Shown in pieces: positions 1 to 2,977 of a stretch of 5,972 nucleotides of DNA. The position numbers and the translations under genes were made by a program. Position 1 is the stretch's first letter. Each line of letters starts with the position of its first letter. This DNA is from an uncultured Lachnospiraceae bacterium (GTDB lineage Bacteria; Bacillota; Clostridia; Lachnospirales; Lachnospiraceae). Location: assembly GCA_910586405.1 (NCBI GenBank), contig CAJUII010000147.1, positions 1-5,972 on the forward strand. The letters are read 5' to 3'. The notes beneath the pieces are model-generated. The model was not told the origin of the DNA, did no database searches, and saw nothing but the letters and a program-made list of their open reading frames with translations.

Positions 1-287
1 AAATTTTTTTAACAGGATTGATGGTGTCTGCCCTTGTTGTCCTTGGCAATCTTTTCGTCTATGCAAGCACCTCTAAGGCAGTAATTTTTTCAGGGATAGA
101 CGGTCAAAAAATTACCGTTACTACCAATCAAACTTTCTCAGAACAGAAAAATTCTTCTACTGAGATTGACACCGTGAAGGCTGGTGATATTATCGAAATT
201 GGCAGCTCACAAGAAATTGTAATCGGGGTAAGCGATGATGGCAGATACCTTACAATGCCACTAGAAGACTATCAGCTTGAGCATTAA
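1..287 (+). CDS. Small exported or membrane-anchored protein, 5' end outside window
   Basis: I do not recognise this protein. The frame is open to the left edge, so the gene very probably starts upstream. Internal starts exist (TTG at 18, ATG at 21, GTG at 24), but the only purine-rich run (AGGA, 14-17) is just 3 bases from the ATG, too close for a good ribosome-binding site. The first 20 or so visible residues (IFLTGLMVSALVVLGNLFVYA) form one hydrophobic segment, which fits a signal peptide or a single N-terminal anchor. About 70 polar residues follow, rich in Thr, Ser, Asp, Glu and Ile, with alternating hydrophobic and polar positions suggesting a small beta-rich domain, presumably outside the membrane. 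There is no Cys for lipid attachment and no sorting motif at the C-terminus. The gene ends with TAA, and no terminator is visible after it. It lies 107 bases ahead of another small membrane protein on the same strand, so the two may share a transcript. The coding call is fairly safe; the function is unknown. Confidence 0.6.
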   Translation, partial: IFLTGLMVSALVVLGNLFVYASTSKAVIFSGIDGQKITVTTNQTFSEQKNSSTEIDTVKAGDIIEIGSSQEIVIGVSDDGRYLTMPLEDYQLEH

Positions 288-308
288 GACAATAAAAAGA
301 AATTCAAT

Positions 309-335
309 TTGATAGAATTTTGGTAGAAATATAAG
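309..335 (+). promoter_or_regulatory. Weak candidate promoter for the 70-residue membrane protein
   Basis: TTGATA at 309-314 and TATAAG at 330-335 resemble sigma-A -35 and -10 boxes, but the spacer is only 15 bases instead of about 17. A 6-bp inverted repeat (AAATTC at 300-305, GAATTT at 315-320) overlaps the -35 box. In DNA this A+T-rich such matches arise easily, and the downstream gene could instead be read from a promoter outside the window. Confidence 0.2.
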
Positions 336-394
336 TGTGATTGTGGTATTCTGTTAATGGCAAAAATTCGAAGTTGCAAAGGAGACCACACGAT

Positions 395-607
395 ATGGCA
401 AAACAGCTAAAGAAAAGACCCATTGAAAAAGAACTGAAATTTTTGGCTGACTTTGAACTATACGGCATGTTCATGTTTGTCGGAATTTATTTCGCAGCAA
501 AGTATATTGTTGATATGGATTTAGGGGAGAACGCGTTTGAATTAAATTGGATTTCATTCTATCCATTGTTCATATTTTCTGTCATCGTAGTAGAGGGCAG
601 CTTCTAG
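395..607 (+). CDS. Small two-helix membrane protein (hypothetical, 70 residues)
   Basis: I do not recognise this protein. The start is ATG at 395, because AAAGGAG at 378-384 lies 10 bases ahead of it. An in-frame TTG at 341 would add 18 residues but would place this ribosome-binding site inside the gene. The first 15 residues are Lys-rich and should stay in the cytoplasm. Residues about 23-39 and 52-66 are hydrophobic and probably span the membrane, joined by a short acidic loop (DMDLGENAFE) that would face outward. The protein stops about four residues after the second helix, at two adjacent stop codons (TAG TGA, 605-610), and an intrinsic terminator begins a few bases later. It may be a natural small protein, or the front part of a longer one cut off by a stop. 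It could belong to an accessory element, but nothing in the sequence proves that. Confidence 0.6.
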   Translation: MAKQLKKRPIEKELKFLADFELYGMFMFVGIYFAAKYIVDMDLGENAFELNWISFYPLFIFSVIVVEGSF

Positions 608-613
608 TGATAT

Positions 614-669
614 GCTCCCCCTTGCGTAGATAAGGTACATAACCAAAATCTATTGAAGGGGGGCTTTTT
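614..669 (+). terminator. Rho-independent terminator facing the convergent regulator operon
   Basis: CCCCCTT at 617-623 pairs with AAGGGGG at 656-662. The stem can be lengthened by G614-C664 and C615-G663 if T616 bulges out. Five Ts follow directly (665-669). The 32-base loop is long but contains a second short stem, TAGAT (627-631) with ATCTA (648-652). It begins 6 bases after the stop of the 70-residue membrane protein and ends 5 bases short of the end of the minus-strand regulator gene. Read on the minus strand the stem is followed by ATATCA, not a T run, so it should stop only plus-strand transcription efficiently. Confidence 0.8.
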
Positions 670-674
670 AAGTT

Positions 675-884
675 TCAATCATCTTTTTTATACTCTAAAA
701 TATCCCCCGGCTGGCAATCCAGAACATCACATATTGCTTCTAAAGTCGAAAAACGGATTGCACTAATTTTTCCTGTTTTCATCTTGGATAGATTGACATT
801 CGCAACGCCTACTTTTTCAGATAATTCTTTTAAAGACATTTTTCGATCTGCCATCACCCTGTCTAATCTCATTATTATTGGCAA
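675..884 (-). CDS. Cro/C1-type (Xre) helix-turn-helix regulator, YozG-like
   Basis: This is a 69-residue, single-domain DNA-binding protein of the HTH_26-like Cro/C1 family. In many Firmicutes these small regulators sit next to a DUF2975 membrane protein, as with YozG and YoaS in Bacillus subtilis. The helix-turn-helix lies at residues about 17-38: the first helix is SLKELSEKVG and the recognition helix is around ANVNLSKMKTG. The C-terminal LDCQPGDILEY (residues 55-65) is typical of the family. The start chosen is TTG at 884, because the ribosome-binding site GAGGTG (895-890) lies 5 bases away. The first in-frame ATG, at 872, is 17 bases away, and related proteins as I recall them also begin with a short stretch before the RLDRVMADRKM segment. 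The gene starts 9 bases after the DUF2975 stop, so the two are translationally coupled. It probably binds its own operon promoter, but that is inference from the family and the nearby repeats. No terminator is seen after it on its own strand. Confidence 0.9.
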   Translation of the reverse strand: MPIIMRLDRVMADRKMSLKELSEKVGVANVNLSKMKTGKISAIRFSTLEAICDVLDCQPGDILEYKKDD

Positions 885-888
885 ATTA

Positions 889-895
889 TCACCTC
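889..895 (-). promoter_or_regulatory. Ribosome-binding site of the regulator, overlapping the upstream stop codon
   Basis: On the minus strand GAGGTGA lies 5 bases before the TTG start at 884 and shares bases with the TGA stop (896-894) of the DUF2975 gene. This favours the TTG start over the ATG at 872 and implies that ribosomes ending the first gene help start the second. Confidence 0.7.
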
Positions 896-1436
896 ACAAC
901 GTTTCATCTGATTCTCTTTGCAAATCACAGCCATAACTAAATATCAAAGAAATACAGTAAATAATAAGCGCCACGATCATGCCAATGATATGAACACGCC
1001 ATGTTAATTCTCCAATGGTGTAATAATCCACCAATGCATCGGAGCAGCTTCCAACTATACTCAAAACAGCCGTTATCATTGCAATCTTTTTCATTCGGGC
1101 AGTATTTTCATACGTAAATGGCGTATAACCTTTTCTGATTTCATCAAAAATGGCAGAAACAAAAAATATTGCCAGAGAGATCAGTATTGTATCAATCAGC
1201 ATAAATGCAAACAGATTCAAAAGTGACCGTGCCTCAATCCCGATTGTAGTGCCATTATTCGCTGTAACATTGAATGCCGCCAGAAAAGATGATTTCGTAT
1301 CTTCTCCCGAAAACACTAAAATGCCGATTGCCACTAAGGACAATAGTACGATAACATTTGATACAATAAATCCTACCTTGAGTACAATGCTGATTATCTT
1401 ACTCATGCTCCTGATTTTTTCTTGACTTGGTTTCAT
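894..1436 (-). CDS. DUF2975 family membrane protein, YoaS-like
   Basis: This is a 180-residue integral membrane protein with four hydrophobic segments at residues about 17-42, 73-96, 115-132 and 149-168. The loop after the second segment (97-119), containing FDEIRKGYTPFTYENTARM, matches the conserved 'F..I.kG..PFt.ENa.R' pattern I associate with DUF2975. The best-known member by gene context is B. subtilis YoaS; the biochemical role of the family is not established. The ATG at 1436 is well supported: AGGAGG at 1450-1445 lies 8 bases upstream, and a consensus promoter lies just ahead of that. It is the first gene of a two-gene operon with the Cro/C1-type regulator, and its TGA stop sits inside that gene's ribosome-binding site. 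By analogy with other small-regulator and membrane-protein pairs, the regulator probably controls the level of this protein, which might sense or respond to envelope conditions. That last step is only a guess. Confidence 0.88.
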   Translation of the reverse strand: MKPSQEKIRSMSKIISIVLKVGFIVSNVIVLLSLVAIGILVFSGEDTKSSFLAAFNVTANNGTTIGIEARSLLNLFAFMLIDTILISLAIFFVSAIFDEIRKGYTPFTYENTARMKKIAMITAVLSIVGSCSDALVDYYTIGELTWRVHIIGMIVALIIYCISLIFSYGCDLQRESDETL

Positions 1437-1449
1437 TTCCTATCCCTCC

Positions 1450-1470
1450 TATAGAGCATATTATAGAGCA
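1450..1470 (-). repeat. Tandem 9-bp repeat across the -10 box and start-site region
   Basis: On the minus strand TGCTCTATA occurs twice, at 1470-1462 and 1458-1450, with a 12-base period. The first copy runs into the TATAAT box. The second covers the expected transcription start and its last base is the first A of the AGGAGG ribosome-binding site. Their position would suit a repressor blocking RNA polymerase, but a chance A+T-rich repetition is possible. Confidence 0.55.
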
Positions 1471-1488
1471 GAATTAAATGAAAGTCAA
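1460..1488 (-). promoter_or_regulatory. Strong sigma-A promoter of the DUF2975/regulator operon
   Basis: On the minus strand TTGACT (1488-1483) and TATAAT (1465-1460) are separated by exactly 17 bases: one mismatch in the -35 box and a perfect -10 box. Transcription should begin near 1453, giving a leader of only about 16 bases that contains the AGGAGG site. An unregulated promoter this strong would be surprising for a small membrane protein, so repression is likely. Confidence 0.85.
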
Positions 1489-1493
1489 TAATT

Positions 1494-1514
1494 AATTAAC
1501 GTTTATCGTTAATT
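1494..1514. promoter_or_regulatory. Perfect 8-bp inverted repeat upstream of the -35 box, candidate operator
   Basis: AATTAACG (1494-1501) and CGTTAATT (1507-1514) are exact inverted arms around the 5-base spacer TTTAT. The near edge is 5 bases upstream of the TTGACT box, and the centre is roughly 50 bases before the expected start of transcription. A dimeric regulator such as the Cro/C1-type protein of this operon could bind here. Being A+T-rich, it could also act as an UP-like element. Confidence 0.5.
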
Positions 1515-1573
1515 TTATTAAAATTCAGCTTTTGCTTTAAGATGCTTTCCTGACCTGTCACTTGGAAATCCAT
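1496..1573 (-). CDS. Possible 25-codon ORF with strong ribosome-binding site (remnant gene start?)
   Basis: The ATG at 1573 is preceded by AGGAG (1586-1582) at 8 bases, one of the better ribosome-binding sites in the window. The frame reads MDFQVTGQES, then a Lys/Asn-rich tail, and stops at TAA inside the inverted repeat at 1494-1514. It overlaps the last 56 bases of the 106-codon ORF in another frame. No domain is recognisable. It may be the stub of a gene whose remainder was replaced when the downstream DUF2975 operon came to lie here, or it may be chance. Confidence 0.25.
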   Translation of the reverse strand: MDFQVTGQESILKQKLNFNKINDKR

Positions 1574-1838
1574 CTTCCTCTCTCCTTTCATTTATCACTA
1601 TCACTGCCAGGTGTCCCCCTATCCTTTGCCTTAAAATCCATAGTTCCATGGTACTTCTCTGCTGCGCTTTCTCCCATTCTTTCATGAATTTTCTCAGTTC
1701 CTCTTCCCCTTTGATCTGCCTTGCAGCCACAGGTGTACGGATAGGACGGTTTTGGGCAGATTCTTCAATCGCATTGATAAACATCTCCACCTGTTCCTTG
1801 CCGGAAATAACAAAATTCTTTGTGATTATAGCTCGCAC
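1518..1838 (-). CDS. Orphan hypothetical protein, 106 codons, possibly a degraded gene
   Basis: I cannot name this protein. Residues 1-62 look like a genuine protein: a short strand (AIITKNFVI), then SGKEQVEMFINAIEES, and a charged amphipathic helix (GEEELRKFMKEWEKAQQRS). The general look resembles small accessory proteins of clostridial conjugative elements, but this is an impression only. The last 40 or so residues are irregular and Arg-rich and look like read-through past a frameshift; in one alternative frame a stop follows within about 12 codons of the AQQRS point. The listed start is GTG at 1838. It has no ribosome-binding site and begins 12 bases after the hydrolase stop, in the same frame, so the true N-terminus may have been lost. 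No promoter of its own is seen; transcription could continue from the hydrolase. It could be a short real protein, or a pseudogene left by an element. Confidence 0.4.
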   Translation of the reverse strand: MRAIITKNFVISGKEQVEMFINAIEESAQNRPIRTPVAARQIKGEEELRKFMKEWEKAQQRSTMELWILRQRIGGHLAVIVINERREEDGFPSDRSGKHLKAKAEF

Positions 1839-1850
1839 CCAACATCGCTT

Positions 1851-2921
1851 TTACTTTCGATGTGCAATCGCCTGCATATAAAAGTCCACAATATCCTCAA
1901 ACAATTCAGTGTTCAACTGCGAGGTCAGTTTTTTGTCAATCGTGTCATTCCACGCTTTGAGAATTTCATCTGGAATCTCATCCTGGTACTGCTCGAGCAT
2001 CTCTTGATACTCCGCATCCAGTTTTTCCATATATGCCAGACGTTCCTCGCTGTAATCCATCATGAGGTCGCCATGCTCTCTGCCCTCCAGCAGCACATAC
2101 TTCACATCGGTTCTTGTGATTTTATCGCGATTGGCATAAATGCATGGTCCGTCAAATCCCACAAAGTCATCTTGATCTCCTTGGACAATCATAACTGCCG
2201 TGTTGACTGCGCGGTTGATGCCATCTGCCGCAGTGAGATTCATCTTATCCCCAAAAGTGAGGCGCAGCGTGAGCCATATAAACGGTTTTTCCACATAGGC
2301 AAAGGACCCGATCAGACTTTTCCCGACATATGTCATCTCCTGTATACTGTCGTTGTACCCCGCAAGGCTGGCAACCGCTGCGATATCATGGTCCAGATTC
2401 AGCACAGCCGTCGTGGCAAAGCCGCCCCAGCTATGCCCGTAAAGGCAGATGGGCAGCCCGTCAAAGACAGCATTCTGCTCCACATAAGTCAGCGCACTGT
2501 CCAAATCGAGCGCCGACTGCACCAGCCCGATACAACTGTCGCCCGTCGATGCGCCACTGCCTGTATTGTCATAGGCAAAGACCATAAACCCATTGTCCAC
2601 GAAATATTTTGTCTCGTTGATATAGCCCTCCGAATATCCGCCCAGCCCGTGCGAAATCACCACAAGCCCTTTTGCCGGCTTGTCTTTGCCGTAGATGTAG
2701 CCTGTCAACGTCTCACTGCCAGAGGCAAATGTCACAGTTTCCCTCGGAAAATCTTCAAAATCCGCCCAGCGCATATACTCGGAATACTTCTTCTGCTCAC
2801 TCCGGTTAAAATATTCCTTCATAAAATGATTGATCAGCATAAACGACCCGATGACAAAGATTACGAGCAACGCGCCCGACGTAATCAATACAATTTTTAT
2901 GATTCGGCGACTCTTTTTCAT
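1851..2921 (-). CDS. Membrane-anchored alpha/beta-hydrolase (serine hydrolase)
   Basis: This 356-residue protein has the alpha/beta-hydrolase fold of the Hydrolase_4/COG1073-like type, which hydrolyses ester, amide or similar bonds; the substrate cannot be told. A Lys/Arg-rich start (MKKSRR) and one hydrophobic segment at about 9-30 form an uncleaved anchor, so the catalytic domain should lie outside the membrane. Visible motifs are the oxyanion loop HGLGG (91-95), the nucleophile elbow GHSWGG with Ser164, the acid turn GDQDDFV with Asp251 as the likely acid, and GREHGD with His283 completing the triad. About 70 residues after the His are helical and acidic, a longer tail than a minimal fold needs. 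The ATG at 2921 is supported by AGGAGA (2936-2931), 9 bases upstream. It follows ileS after 54 bases on the same strand, with no obvious promoter between, so it may be partly co-transcribed; no functional link to tRNA charging is evident. No terminator follows its TAA. Confidence 0.93.
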   Translation of the reverse strand: MKKSRRIIKIVLITSGALLVIFVIGSFMLINHFMKEYFNRSEQKKYSEYMRWADFEDFPRETVTFASGSETLTGYIYGKDKPAKGLVVISHGLGGYSEGYINETKYFVDNGFMVFAYDNTGSGASTGDSCIGLVQSALDLDSALTYVEQNAVFDGLPICLYGHSWGGFATTAVLNLDHDIAAVASLAGYNDSIQEMTYVGKSLIGSFAYVEKPFIWLTLRLTFGDKMNLTAADGINRAVNTAVMIVQGDQDDFVGFDGPCIYANRDKITRTDVKYVLLEGREHGDLMMDYSEERLAYMEKLDAEYQEMLEQYQDEIPDEILKAWNDTIDKKLTSQLNTELFEDIVDFYMQAIAHRK

Positions 2922-2936
2922 ATTTCAATCTCTCCT

Positions 2937-2977
2937 AAAACCCCAGTGTACAGACCGCCGGCGTAAGTCCGCACACT
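2937..2977 (-). terminator. Hairpin between ileS and the hydrolase, weak terminator or processing signal
   Basis: On the minus strand AGTGTGCGGAC (2977-2967) pairs with GTCTGTACACT (2955-2945): 11 pairs including two G-T wobbles, with an 11-base G+C-rich loop. The stem starts within the ileS TAG stop codon. GGGG and then only four Ts (2940-2937) follow, so it is a poor intrinsic terminator. It may reduce read-through into the hydrolase or mark an RNA processing or stability point. The hydrolase ribosome-binding site lies immediately after it. Confidence 0.4.

Noticed and set aside
300..320. AAATTC...GAATTT inverted repeat as a terminator of the first gene
   Set aside because: The stem is only six A+T-rich pairs with no T run after it, too weak for an intrinsic terminator.
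341..394. TTG start at 341 for the 70-residue membrane protein
   Set aside because: There is no ribosome-binding site before it, whereas AAAGGAG stands 10 bases before the ATG at 395.
1150..1425. 91-codon plus-strand frame opposite the DUF2975 gene
   Set aside because: It is a mirror of the membrane protein coding sequence, with no ribosome-binding site or family resemblance.
1..1850. A complete mobile element, toxin-antitoxin pair or CRISPR-like array
   Set aside because: No integrase, transposase, terminal repeats, toxin family or regularly spaced repeats are visible. Small size and A+T-richness alone do not support such a call.
1752..2966. 404-codon open frame on the plus strand opposite the hydrolase
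   Set aside because: It is antisense to a well-supported hydrolase with an intact catalytic triad. Its translation is rich in His, Cys and Arg with no domain or ribosome-binding site, as expected of a shadow frame.
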